Assembly: GCF_009671205.1 (NCBI RefSeq)
Contig: NZ_CP045309.1
Location: forward strand, 2,108,001 to 2,172,000
Length of the DNA stretch: 64,000 bases
Reading direction: 5' to 3'
Origin: Micromonospora terminaliae
GTDB taxonomy: Bacteria > Actinomycetota > Actinomycetes > Mycobacteriales > Micromonosporaceae
Within the stretch, counting starts at the first letter, position 1. Each line of letters starts with the position of its first letter. Under the pieces are notes generated by a model that saw nothing but the letters and a program-made list of their open reading frames with translations, did not search any database and had not been told where the DNA came from. Shown here in pieces: positions 53,256 to 62,102 of the stretch. The position numbers and the translations under genes were made by a program.

Positions 53256-55943
53256 ATGCCATCGCGCCCCACCATCCCCCGAACACCGCCACCGCACCGG
53301 CTGACCCGTCGACTGATCACGATGCTCTTCGCGACCATCACGCTCGTGGCGAGCATCGGGCTCGTCCACGTGCCGCGCGCGAGCGCCGCCACCGTCGGCT
53401 CGACCGAGCTGACGAGTGGCTGGGCCCTGCGATCGGCCAACCAGGTGGCGGACCCGGGCCCGACCATCTCCCAGGTCGGCTACAACACCGCCGGCTGGAA
53501 CCCGATCTCGCTCCCGTCGACCGTGCTGGCCGGCCTGGTCGCGAACAACGTCTACCAGAACATCTACGTCGGCACGAATCTGCAGTCCGTGCCTGACCTG
53601 ACCAGCCAGAACTGGTGGTTCCGAGGCCAGTTCACCGCCTCGGCCACCACCGCCGACCAGGCGTACTGGCTGCGCTTCCAGGGCATCAGCTACCGCGCCC
53701 AGATCTGGCTCAACGGCACCCAGCTCGACGCCAACGCGGTCGGCACCATGGCGGCGCACGAATACAACGTGACGAACCTGATCCGGCCCGGTGCACTCAA
53801 CGCCCTGGCGATCCTCGTCACCCCGCCCGCCCACGACTGCAAGGACCTCTCCTTCTGCACCGTGGACTGGAACCCGGAAGCCCCCGACATGAACGCCGGC
53901 CTCTGGGGCAAAACCCTCCTGGACACCACCGGGCCGATCGCCCTGCGCGACCCGTACGTGAAGACCGTGCTGCCGCTGCCGGCCACCAACGCCGCCGACC
54001 TCACCGTCTACGTCGACGCCGTCAACGCCACGAACGCCCCGGTCACCGCCACGGTCAACGCCACCATCACCAAGGCCGGCTATCCCTCCGTCTCCGTCAG
54101 CCAACCGGTCACCCTGGCCGCCAACGAGCGCCGCGAAGTCACCTTCGACCCGGCCGGCTACCCGCAACTGCACCTCACCAGCCCAGCCCTGTGGTGGCCC
54201 TACCAGTACGGCAGCCCGGAGCTCTACCAGCTCGCCACCTCGGCGACCCTGGCCGGCGCCACCTCGGACACCAAGTCGATCAACTTCGGTGTCCGCCAGT
54301 TCACCGACTACCGGACCACGGTCAACGGCACCTCGTTCGTCGGTTACCAGGTCAACGGGAAGAACATCTTCTTCCGCGGCGGCGGCTACATGTGGGACCT
54401 GCTCCAACGCTGGGACACCAAGACCAACGCCGCCCACGTCCAGTACGTCAAGGACATGGGCCTCAACACCATCCGCTTGGAAGGAACCCTGGGCAACGAC
54501 GAGCTCTACGACCTGGCGGACAAGGCCGGTGTCATGATCATGCCCGGCTTCGTCTGCTGCAGCGCCTGGGAGAACGACAACACCTGGACGGCCGAACAGG
54601 AGCAGGTCGCCAACGCCTCGCTGGAGAGCCAGATGCGCGCACTGCGCGCCCACGCCAGCCCGTTCATGTGGGCCTACGGCAGTGACCAGCCGCCCACCGC
54701 CGCCCACCTGACGGCGTACAAGAACACCGCGACCCGGTTGCATTGGCAGAACCCGACCGTGGACAACGTGGCGACCTGGTCGAACGCCAACGCCGGTATG
54801 AAGATGGACGGCCCGTACAAGTGGGAACCGCCGCTGCTGTGGTGGGACAGCCCGGCCCAGTCCGGCAGCGCCTTCGGCACCACCGGCGAGGAGGGCACCG
54901 AAGCCCCGCCGCCGCTGGAGAGCCTGCAGAAGTTCATCCCCGCCGCGAACCTCTGGCCGATCGGCGCCACCTGGAACTACCACGCGGGCAAGCCGCGCAG
55001 CGTGTTCGACAACATCCAGGTCTACACCGACGGCGTGGACAAGCGCTACGGCACCACCACCAGCGCCGAGGACTACTCCCGCAAGTCGGAGTTGCAGAAC
55101 TACGAGAACACGCGCTCGTTCTTCGAGGCCTGGAACTCCCACGAGTACACCCAGTCGTTCGGGGTCATCTTTTGGATGCTCAACAACGCCTGGCCGTCGG
55201 TGCACTGGAACCTGTACGACTACTACCTCAAGCCCGGCGGCGGCTACTTCGGCAGCAAGAAGGCCAACGAGCCGCTGCACATCGCCTACGACTACAAGAC
55301 CCGAAACGTGTACACCGTCAACTCCACCCTGACCGCACGGAGCGGGCTGACCGCCACCGCGACCGTCTACAAGATCCCCGACCTGAGCCAGGCCTACACC
55401 ACCAGCGTGCCGGTCACCGCGACGGCCAACGCCGCCACCCAGGTCCTCACCCTCCCGGCGCTGACCGGCCTGTCCGCGACCTACTTCATCCGGCTGCAGC
55501 TCAAGGACCCGGCCGGCGCGGTGCTCAGCAACAACCTCTACTGGTACTCCAGCCAACCCGATGCGCTGGGCAACAAAAAGAACTGGTACATGACGGCGGT
55601 CAAGACCTACGCCAACCTGACTGGCCTCAACAGCCTGCCGGCCAACCCCAACCTCGCGACCAGCGTGACCCGGAGCGTCGCCAGCGGGCAGGAAACCGCA
55701 ACCATCAAGCTGACCAACAACAGCCCGACGAACATCGCCTTCTTCCTGCGCCCCGAGATCACCGCCGGCAACGGAGGCAACGAGGTGCTGCCGGTCAACT
55801 ACACCGACAACTACGTCTCCCTGTGGCCGGGGGAGTCGACCACCATCACCGCCACCTACCAATCCAGCGACCTCGGCGGGCAGGCGCCATACCTGCGCAC
55901 CCGCGGCTACAACATCCCCACCACATCGACCCCCGTGCCGTAG
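53256..55943 (+). CDS. Secreted exo-beta-D-glucosaminidase, GH2 family
   Basis: 895 residues from ATG 53256 (GGAGG seven bases upstream). Signal peptide LITMLFATITLVASIGLVHV ending ASAA. Domain order is that of chitosan exo-glucosaminidases: jelly-roll (WWFRGQFTAS, WLNGTQLDANAVGTMAAHEY), immunoglobulin-like (ALWWPYQYGSPELYQL), TIM barrel (NIFFRGGGYMWDLLQRWDTK, MGLNTIRLEGTLGNDELYDL). The acid/base position reads GSDQPP near 476, with Asp replacing the usual GH2 Asn-Glu as in this subfamily; the nucleophile is probably Glu545 in TTGEEGTE. WMLNNAWPSVHWNLYDYYLK and FGSKKANEPLHIAYDY are family signatures. It releases glucosamine from the non-reducing end of chitosan oligomers. Ends 5 bp before a strong bidirectional terminator. 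Confidence 0.92.
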   Translation: MPSRPTIPRTPPPHRLTRRLITMLFATITLVASIGLVHVPRASAATVGSTELTSGWALRSANQVADPGPTISQVGYNTAGWNPISLPSTVLAGLVANNVYQNIYVGTNLQSVPDLTSQNWWFRGQFTASATTADQAYWLRFQGISYRAQIWLNGTQLDANAVGTMAAHEYNVTNLIRPGALNALAILVTPPAHDCKDLSFCTVDWNPEAPDMNAGLWGKTLLDTTGPIALRDPYVKTVLPLPATNAADLTVYVDAVNATNAPVTATVNATITKAGYPSVSVSQPVTLAANERREVTFDPAGYPQLHLTSPALWWPYQYGSPELYQLATSATLAGATSDTKSINFGVRQFTDYRTTVNGTSFVGYQVNGKNIFFRGGGYMWDLLQRWDTKTNAAHVQYVKDMGLNTIRLEGTLGNDELYDLADKAGVMIMPGFVCCSAWENDNTWTAEQEQVANASLESQMRALRAHASPFMWAYGSDQPPTAAHLTAYKNTATRLHWQNPTVDNVATWSNANAGMKMDGPYKWEPPLLWWDSPAQSGSAFGTTGEEGTEAPPPLESLQKFIPAANLWPIGATWNYHAGKPRSVFDNIQVYTDGVDKRYGTTTSAEDYSRKSELQNYENTRSFFEAWNSHEYTQSFGVIFWMLNNAWPSVHWNLYDYYLKPGGGYFGSKKANEPLHIAYDYKTRNVYTVNSTLTARSGLTATATVYKIPDLSQAYTTSVPVTATANAATQVLTLPALTGLSATYFIRLQLKDPAGAVLSNNLYWYSSQPDALGNKKNWYMTAVKTYANLTGLNSLPANPNLATSVTRSVASGQETATIKLTNNSPTNIAFFLRPEITAGNGGNEVLPVNYTDNYVSLWPGESTTITATYQSSDLGGQAPYLRTRGYNIPTTSTPVP

Positions 55944-55947
55944 CACC

Positions 55948-55990
55948 GACGGCTGGCGGGGGCGGCGACCAGCCGCCCCCGCCAGCCGTC
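55948..55990. terminator. Perfect 19-bp bidirectional terminator
   Basis: GACGGCTGGCGGGGGCGGC and its exact complement flank the loop GACCA. It separates the convergent exo-glucosaminidase gene and the SIS-domain remnant, and overlaps the stop of the latter. Confidence 0.85.
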
Positions 55991-56895
55991 ATGCGTACAG
56001 CCTCGTATCGGCCGGCATGTGGCGCAGCTCGATCGGCCGGCCGGCGTGCTGGGCCAGGGCGTACGCGGCCAACTGCACCGGGAGAATGTCGAGCACACAG
56101 CCGCCGAGCCCGCCGAGCCGCGCCAGCCGCAACCAGCAGCCCATCCGACGCCGGCACGTCGAACTCGGTCACCAGAACGACCCGCGCCCCGTGCCGGGCG
56201 AGGTCAAGAGCGAGCGGAACCTCGCGGGCCGCGCCGAACAACAGCACCGCCCGCCCGGGCCCGCCGTTTCCGCCCGGCCATGCAGATATTCGCGAGTGCT
56301 GAAGCACGCCGTCTGCAGATGCCCGGCCTCCCTCAGGAGCACCGCGGCGCCACCGGCCGTCGCCACCCTTGCCCCGGCTGCCACGACGTCCACGCAAGAG
56401 ACGCCGGCGAGCGCGGCGCCAGCGGCTCGACATCCCGGTGGAGCACCTGCGACGCCAGGTCCGGCAGCAGTGCCCAGTCGGTACGGGATTGGCCGCCCAT
56501 CCGCCCGGCGAGCAGGCCGAGTGCCCGCAGCCTCGCGGTGTAGCTGAGCGTGGTCACCACGGTGTCCTCGGCAGCCGAGGGCGATGACGGTGTCGGCTGC
56601 CGCGCCCAACGGACTGTTCGGGTCGCTCGTCAGGGCGAGCCTTGCGGCCGGCGCGGCGGCCAGCGCCTCGACCGTCTCCCGGCTGCGACCCGACTGGCTG
56701 ATGCCCAGGAACCCGGCAGCCAGCCCGTCCGGGCACACCCTCGCGCAGCTCGGCGGCACTCACCGCCGTCGCGGGCAAGCCGTGCGCGCGGAGGGTGGCC
56801 GCGAAGCCGACCGCGGCGTGGGCGCTGGTACCCAGGCCCAAGACCACCAGGGCGCCACACCGGGCCACCGAGGCCGCCCGGGCACCCACCGGGGT
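55989..56895 (-). pseudogene. SIS-domain sugar-phosphate isomerase/deaminase, multiply frameshifted
   Basis: Pieces in order on the minus strand but in changing frames: CGALVVLGLGTSAHAAVGFA, LAAGFLGISQSGRSRETVEA with ALTSDPNSPLGAAADTVIAL (phosphosugar-binding SIS loop), VVTTLSYTARLRALGLLAGR, LLREAGHLQTACFSTREYLH, RAVLLFGAAREVPLALDLAR and VQLAAYALAQHAGRPIELRH up to TGA 55989. Joined, it is a two-SIS-domain protein like GlmS C-terminal, AgaS or glucosamine-6-phosphate deaminase-like enzymes, fitting amino-sugar catabolism. At least four frameshifts break it. It follows the permease gene, so it was the last gene of the importer operon. Confidence 0.75.
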
Positions 56896-56904
56896 AAGGC
56901 CTTG

Positions 56905-57753
56905 TCATCCCTTCACCGCCCCTGCGGCGAGACCGCTGACCAGATAGCGCTGGAACAGCACGGCCAGCACCACCGGCGGGAGCGCGGCCAGCACGCCGCC
57001 TGCGGCGATGAGCCCGAAGTCCACGGCGTTTCGACCGGTGAACTCCGCGATCGCCACGGGCACCGTCTTGGCCTGCGCGGTGGACGTGAAGATCAGCGCA
57101 TAGAGGAACTCGTCCCAGCACAGCAGGAACGCGTACAGGCCGGTGGCCAGGATGCCCGGCTTCGACAAGGGCAGCATCACCCGCACCAGGGCGCCCAGAC
57201 GGCCACACCCGTCGACCCGGGCCGCCTCCTCTAGTTCCACCGGAAGCGACGCGAAGAACGTGCTCATGTTCCACAGCGTGAACGGCGTGGCGAGCGAACA
57301 ATAGACGACGATCAGCCCGCTGCGAGTGTCGAGCAACCCGAGGCGTGACATGAGCAGGTACAGCGGAATGATCAACGCGATCGGCGGCAGCATGTAGGTG
57401 ACCAGGAACGACAACAGCGTCACCCGGCGCAGCGGAAATCTCAGCCGAGCCAGGGCGTAGCCGCCGAGCACCCCCACGACGAGCGAGATGACCACCGTTC
57501 CGGCCGCGACCAGGAAGCTGTTGACCATCGCGGCGCGGAACGCCGCGCCGGCGCTCGCACCGCCACCGGCAAAGATCTCGCGGTAACGGTCGAGCGTCAC
57601 ATGTTCGGGCCGCCACCGCATCGGCCGGGCGATCAGGTCCGTCTGGCCCACCAACGACGAGTAGAGCAGCCACCCGAACGGCGCGAGGATCACCACGCAG
57701 GTGGCTACCGCGGCCAAGTGGATGAAGACCCGGTAACGCAGACTGGATCTCAT
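56905..57753 (-). CDS. Carbohydrate ABC transporter permease (MalG-type)
   Basis: 282 residues from ATG 57753, overlapping the previous permease stop (ATGA). Six hydrophobic segments with the binding-protein-dependent permease (EAA) loop EEAARVDGCGRLGALVRVML before TM5. The first helix is CVVILAPFGWLLYSSLVG and the end FQRYLVSGLAAGAVKG is typical of the MalG/MsmG group. It forms the membrane channel with the upstream permease for sugar uptake. The broken SIS gene follows directly. Confidence 0.92.
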   Translation of the reverse strand: MRSSLRYRVFIHLAAVATCVVILAPFGWLLYSSLVGQTDLIARPMRWRPEHVTLDRYREIFAGGGASAGAAFRAAMVNSFLVAAGTVVISLVVGVLGGYALARLRFPLRRVTLLSFLVTYMLPPIALIIPLYLLMSRLGLLDTRSGLIVVYCSLATPFTLWNMSTFFASLPVELEEAARVDGCGRLGALVRVMLPLSKPGILATGLYAFLLCWDEFLYALIFTSTAQAKTVPVAIAEFTGRNAVDFGLIAAGGVLAALPPVVLAVLFQRYLVSGLAAGAVKG

Positions 57754-58727
57754 GGCGACCTCAGCTCGCTCTGCCGCAACAGCCGAAGATAGACCAGGGC
57801 CAGCAGGAGGACGGCCACGACGGTCAGGTAGGCCAGCGAAGCGCCCGTGCTGAACCGCTGGGCGGAGAACGCCTGCAGGTAGGTGAAGAAGGTGACCGTC
57901 TGCGTGCCGCTGGCGGGCCCGCCACCGGTCATCACATAGATGATGTCGAACACCTTGAACGCCTCGATGGTGCGCAAGACCAGCACCAGTGCGATGTTCG
58001 GCACCAGCAGGGGCAACGTGATCCGGAAGAACGAGCGCACCGGTCCCGCCCCGTCCACCCGCGCAGCCTCGAACAGCCCCGACGGGATCGTCTGCAGCCC
58101 GGCGAGCAGGAAGAACGCCACCAGCGAGGTGTTCTTCCAGACATCGGCCACGATCACCATGTTCAACGCCAGGAACGGGTCGTTGCCCAGCCAGGACCGG
58201 TAGCCGCCCTGCAGGTGCAGGTCGGTCAGCAGGGCGTTGGCTACTCCGTACTGAGCGTTGAGGACCCACCGCCACATCGCGCCGTTGACGATGGTCGGCA
58301 GCGCCCACGGCAGGATCACGATCGCCCGGAACAGCCAACGCAGACGCAGCGGGGCGGCGAGCAAGTGCGCGAGGCCCAACCCGAGGACCAGCTCGAGCAT
58401 CGTCGAGACCAGCGTGAAGTAGGCGGTGTGTCCCACCGCCGCCCACAGGCGGGGGTCAGCGAGGACCTCCGTGTAGTTGTGCAGGCCGACGAACGGATAC
58501 CGGCCGGGGAACGGGCTGTCGACGTCGTAGAACGAGATGACCAGCGCACGCCCCGCCGGGTACAGCACCACGCCGAAGACGACGAGCGCCGCGGGCAACA
58601 GCAGGACCAACGCCAGCCGCAGCTGCCCGCCGCCCGCGCGGCGCGCGAGCGGCCACCGGCGCGACCGTCGGGCACCCCCGCCGGTCGATGGCTCCGGCCT
58701 CGCGCGCGCCGGGGGCGCCGCCGTCAT
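57750..58727 (-). CDS. Carbohydrate ABC transporter permease (MalF-type)
   Basis: 325 residues from ATG 58727, overlapping the binding-protein stop (ATGA). A proline/arginine-rich cytosolic N-terminus is followed by six hydrophobic segments and the motif FEAARVDGAGPVRSFFRITL. YPFVGLHNYTEVLADPRLW is the typical first extracellular loop of the UgpA/MalF group. It pairs with the MalG-type protein. The tight overlaps on both sides indicate translational coupling through the operon. Confidence 0.92.
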   Translation of the reverse strand: MTAAPPARARPEPSTGGGARRSRRWPLARRAGGGQLRLALVLLLPAALVVFGVVLYPAGRALVISFYDVDSPFPGRYPFVGLHNYTEVLADPRLWAAVGHTAYFTLVSTMLELVLGLGLAHLLAAPLRLRWLFRAIVILPWALPTIVNGAMWRWVLNAQYGVANALLTDLHLQGGYRSWLGNDPFLALNMVIVADVWKNTSLVAFFLLAGLQTIPSGLFEAARVDGAGPVRSFFRITLPLLVPNIALVLVLRTIEAFKVFDIIYVMTGGGPASGTQTVTFFTYLQAFSAQRFSTGASLAYLTVVAVLLLALVYLRLLRQSELRSP

Positions 58728-60037
58728 GACAGCAAGGTACGCGCCTGCTCGGCGGCGTCGTCAAGGGCCTTCTTCGGCGGCTTCCGGTTCAGCAAGGCGT
58801 TCTGCAGCTCGGCCTGCAGGAGCTGGCTGATCTCGTTGTAGCGAGGCACCTGCGGGCGGGCGATGAGGTCGGCGAGTTGCTTCTTGGCCACCGGCACCAC
58901 CTGCGGCAGGGTGGACGCCACCGCCGGATCGTCGTACGACTTCGTCCAGCACGGCAGCGAGCTCTTGGCGTACTTGTTCTGCACCTCGGCACTGGTGATG
59001 TAGCTGATGTAGGTCCACGCGGCCTTCTGGTTCTTACTGCCCGCGCTGACCGACAGGGCCATCGAGCCATTGACCCCGGGGGCGCTGGCGGACCCGGACG
59101 GCGTCGCCGCGACGCCGACCTTGCCCGCGACCTTCGACTGCTGAGGGTCGTTCGCGGCGTTGAACATGTAGGTCCAGTTGAGGGCCATGGCCGCCTGGCC
59201 GTCGGAGAAGATCTTCCGGACGTCCTCCTCCAGCGACTCCACCGAGTTCGGGTTGGTGATCTTGCGGTCCAGCGTCCGCTTCATGAACTCCAGCGCCTGC
59301 AGGCCGCCACCGGTGTTGAAGGCGATCGACTTTCCATCATCGGACAGGAACTTGCCGCCGAAGGCGCCGACCAGCTGGGTGTAGTCGCAAACCAGCGCCT
59401 CGGCCTGCTTCCAGCTCCAGATCAGCGGATGCTCGACCACCTTCTTGGCCCGGAGCGTCTCCGCGGCGGTGAGCACGCCGTCCCAGGTGGACAAACTGGC
59501 CGGCTCAACGCCCGCTCTGGTCAGCATGTCGGTGTTGTAGAAGAGATACTTTGTGTCGAGGATCCAGGGCACCCCGAAGTAGCGGTTCTGATAGGCGGCC
59601 GTGGCGAGCGCCCCGCCAAGCATGTCGCTCTTCCAGCTGGCCGGGAACTGGTCGGTCACATCGGTCACGATGCGCTTGCTTCCGAACTCCGCCGGCCAGA
59701 TCACGTCGATGAGCACCACGTCGAAGGTGCCGGCCGGGGCGGCAGCCACGATCTTGTCGTGCAACGCCTCGTAGGCGACAAAGGAAGGCTCGACGGTGAT
59801 CTTCGGATACTTCCGCTGGAACTCCGCGGTCATCGCGCGGATGTCGTCTTCGGAATAGCCGGCCTGCTTCATGAACAGGGCCGTGATGTGGCCTTCCCCG
59901 GTGCCAGCCGCGCCGCTGCCCGCGCCGGTGTCGCTGCCACCGCCGACGTCGCAGGCCGCGAGGAGAAGGCCCGCGCCGGCGGCGGCTGACACTTGGAGAA
60001 GTCTTCGCCTCGACAGCTCGCTCATGTGCTCGGACAT
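58724..60037 (-). CDS. Sugar ABC transporter substrate-binding lipoprotein
   Basis: 437 residues from ATG 60037; AGGGGGG six bases upstream favours it over ATG 60025. The signal has a twin-arginine stretch (SRRRLLQ) and lipobox LAAC with Cys29, so it is probably a Tat-exported lipoprotein. The mature part is a family 1 solute-binding protein: MTAEFQRKYPKITVEPSFVA, FDVVLIDVIWPAEFGSKRIV, GVPWILDTKYLFYNTDMLTR, AAMALNWTYMFNAANDPQQS. It would capture an oligosaccharide, here most likely chitosan-derived given the adjacent glycosidases. First gene of the importer operon, with no ATPase gene in the operon. Confidence 0.92.
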   Translation of the reverse strand: MSEHMSELSRRRLLQVSAAAGAGLLLAACDVGGGSDTGAGSGAAGTGEGHITALFMKQAGYSEDDIRAMTAEFQRKYPKITVEPSFVAYEALHDKIVAAAPAGTFDVVLIDVIWPAEFGSKRIVTDVTDQFPASWKSDMLGGALATAAYQNRYFGVPWILDTKYLFYNTDMLTRAGVEPASLSTWDGVLTAAETLRAKKVVEHPLIWSWKQAEALVCDYTQLVGAFGGKFLSDDGKSIAFNTGGGLQALEFMKRTLDRKITNPNSVESLEEDVRKIFSDGQAAMALNWTYMFNAANDPQQSKVAGKVGVAATPSGSASAPGVNGSMALSVSAGSKNQKAAWTYISYITSAEVQNKYAKSSLPCWTKSYDDPAVASTLPQVVPVAKKQLADLIARPQVPRYNEISQLLQAELQNALLNRKPPKKALDDAAEQARTLLS

Positions 60038-60049
60038 GATCGCCCCCCT

Positions 60050-60075
60050 GGGGTTTAGGTAGGCTGCTTAACAAA
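60050..60075. promoter_or_regulatory. Putative operator of the chitosan locus, upstream of the ABC importer
   Basis: On the minus strand TTTGTTAAGCAGCCTACCTA lies 13-38 bp before the binding-protein start, in the gap shared with the divergent ROK gene. It matches the element upstream of the GH20 gene (TTTGTTAAGTAGCTTGCCTT) at 16 of 20 positions. A repressor bound here would block the importer and possibly its own gene. Confidence 0.65.
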
Positions 60076-60155
60076 AACTTGTACTCGGTTCGCGATCACC
60101 GGTCAAGACCGGCGTCGCAGCCTCCCTGACCCGTAGGCGAAGGAGTGAATCCGCC

Positions 60156-61328
60156 TTGGTCTCCGTCGATCCCTCCGGTCGGGCGGTGCTGGCCGCACTG
60201 CTGGACAGCGTGCCCATGACCCGACCGGAACTCGCCCGCCGCACCAGCCTGTCGCGGCCGACCATCTCCGAGGTCGTACGCCGGCTCATCGACAGCGGTC
60301 TGATCGTCGACGCCGGCGTACGCCGTGGCAGACCGGGCCGCATCCCCACCTACTACCGACTATCCCCGACAGCCGGCTACGTGGTGGCGGTCGACGTGGG
60401 GGGCGACAACCTGCGAGTCGCAGCGGCCGACGTGGGCGGAACCGTCTGCTACGAGCAGCGACAAGCCACGAAGGCCACCGGCGCTAGCCGGGTCGCCGCG
60501 CAGGCCAGCCGGATGATCATCGCGGCCTCCAAGGCCGTGGGGGAGCGCCTCGGTCCGCTTCGTCGGGTCGGCGTGTCGGCTCCGGGCGTCGTGCACGCCG
60601 ACGGCCGCACCATGTCCGTTGCCCGCAACCTCGGCGAGGAAGGGCTGTTTGACCTGCTCACACCACTCGAGGAGCGGATCGACGCGCCCATCGTGCTGGA
60701 GAACAACGTCAACCTCGCAGCGCTCGGCGAGCGCTGGCGAGGACATGCCCGCGACGTCGCGACCTTCGGCTTTCTCGCCGTCGGCGCCGGCATCGGAATG
60801 GGGTTGGTGCACAACGGCCAACTCGTCCGCGGGGCGCACGGTGCGGCCGGCGAGGTCGCCTACCTGCCGCTGCCCGGATCCGTGCCGTCCGACCAACGGC
60901 GCGGGCGGGGCAGGGAGCAGTTAGCCGACGAGGCCGGAGCGTACGGCGTGCTCGCGGCGCTCGACGCCCACCCGATCTGGCCGGGCCGTCGACCGATGTC
61001 AGTGGAGGAACTGTTCGCGCAGGCCGCCACCGGGGTACCGGCGGCACGGGACCTGGTGGAGGCCGAGGCGCGGCAACTCGGCCTCACCATCGCCAGCGCG
61101 TGTGCCGTCTTCGACCCGGAACTCGTCGTCCTCGGCGGGGGAGTCGGCCACAATCCCCTGTTGCTGCCCACCGTCCGGGAGACGGTCAACACGTACGTGC
61201 CGTTTCCGCCGCGGATCGAAACCAGCGCCCTCGGTGAGGCGGCCTCGCTCACCGGAGCACTGTTCGTCGCCCTGGAGGCCGCCCGCGCCGAACTCCTCGG
61301 AACGATCGGCGGCCCCGACGGCGGCTGA
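60156..61328 (+). CDS. ROK-family transcriptional regulator of the amino-sugar locus
   Basis: 390 residues from TTG 60156, with GAAGGAG ten bases upstream. The N-terminal winged helix is MTRPELARRTSLSRPTISEV and VRRLIDSGLIVDAGVRRGRP. The ROK fold has YVVAVDVGGDNLRVAAADVG, APIVLENNVNLAALGERWRG and VGAGIGMGLVHNGQLVRGAH. The zinc Cys motif of ROK kinases (CxCGxxGCxE) is absent: AAGEVAYLPLPGS is followed directly by an Arg-rich stretch. It is therefore a regulator without kinase function. Divergent from the importer with the shared operator between them; in Streptomyces a ROK protein (CsnR) plays this role for chitosan genes. Confidence 0.9.
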   Translation: MVSVDPSGRAVLAALLDSVPMTRPELARRTSLSRPTISEVVRRLIDSGLIVDAGVRRGRPGRIPTYYRLSPTAGYVVAVDVGGDNLRVAAADVGGTVCYEQRQATKATGASRVAAQASRMIIAASKAVGERLGPLRRVGVSAPGVVHADGRTMSVARNLGEEGLFDLLTPLEERIDAPIVLENNVNLAALGERWRGHARDVATFGFLAVGAGIGMGLVHNGQLVRGAHGAAGEVAYLPLPGSVPSDQRRGRGREQLADEAGAYGVLAALDAHPIWPGRRPMSVEELFAQAATGVPAARDLVEAEARQLGLTIASACAVFDPELVVLGGGVGHNPLLLPTVRETVNTYVPFPPRIETSALGEAASLTGALFVALEAARAELLGTIGGPDGG

Positions 61329-61349
61329 TTTGGGTAGACGCCGGTGGTA

Positions 61350-62085
61350 GGCCCAAGGGCGGGAGCACTGCCGCCCAGACCCGACGTGACCAGCCTGGAC
61401 AGGCCCGTCCCGTGTTCTGATTTGCAGCCGCCGCACCGCGGCCGCGACATTGTTCGGGTCCGCAAGCGACCTCGCCAGCGCGCTCCGGAGCGCGGCGGCC
61501 GCCCAAGCGGCGGGCCGGCGCCCCAGGCATCCAAACCCGGCGAGGACGTGCCCGAACCCAACGTCGACCGCCGCTGGCTCGGGCTGTGCCTGCTCGCCGC
61601 GCTGACCGGGGGCCGTGGCTCGCAGCAGCAGTTCGGCGTCGGCGTCCGGAGAAGGCCACCCGATGGTTCGTGACGACGGCCATACCGGCGTCGACGATCC
61701 GCAGGGCGCCCGGCAGTGGACGGCCGGGTGCGCCGACGGTTGCCGCCGCGCCGGCAAGCCCGGGCGGGGGTAGTCCGGGGACGTGGCGTGCCTGCGCCTC
61801 GACCAGCTCAACGGCGGGCAGCACCCGGTAGACAACCTCGTCGTCGTCAAGGTCGACCGGCGGGCCGGTACGTGGCTGCATACATCCGAGGAACCCGGCG
61901 GCCTCGATCCGCAGTCGGATCAGCTCGTCGTGGCGTCGGTGCCAGGCCCGGGCCCGTATGGCGTATTCGTGTCGCCGCCGGTCGTTCTCGCGCTCGGCCC
62001 ACCTGCTCGGCCATTCGGGGCGCTCGCCGTTGGGATCATGATGATCGCCGTAATGTCGCCGTCGCGGCGCAGCGTCGACACCGGC
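61350..62085 (-). pseudogene. Conserved actinobacterial hypothetical gene, start and C-terminal part damaged
   Basis: The minus-strand frame reads YGDHHDPNGERPEWPSRWAE, ENDRRRHEYAIRARAWHRRH, DELIRLRIEAAGFLGCMQPR, LDDDEVVYRVLPAVELVEAQ and ALRIVDAGMAVVTNHRVAFS. It resembles a family with an Arg-rich N-terminal helix followed by a PH-like beta domain ending VVTxRRVVFxG. No start codon is found in frame near the expected N-terminus, and after VAFSG (about 61650) the frame becomes random while other frames do not clearly continue it. Treated as broken; function unknown. Confidence 0.45.
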
Positions 62086-62102
62086 GACGCTGTCGCGCCG
62101 CG

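Noticed and set aside
53079..55946. A minus-strand open frame of 955 codons
   Set aside because: Exactly antisense to the GH2 gene, whose domains are all recognisable; the antisense protein is Gly/Val/Arg-rich without family content.
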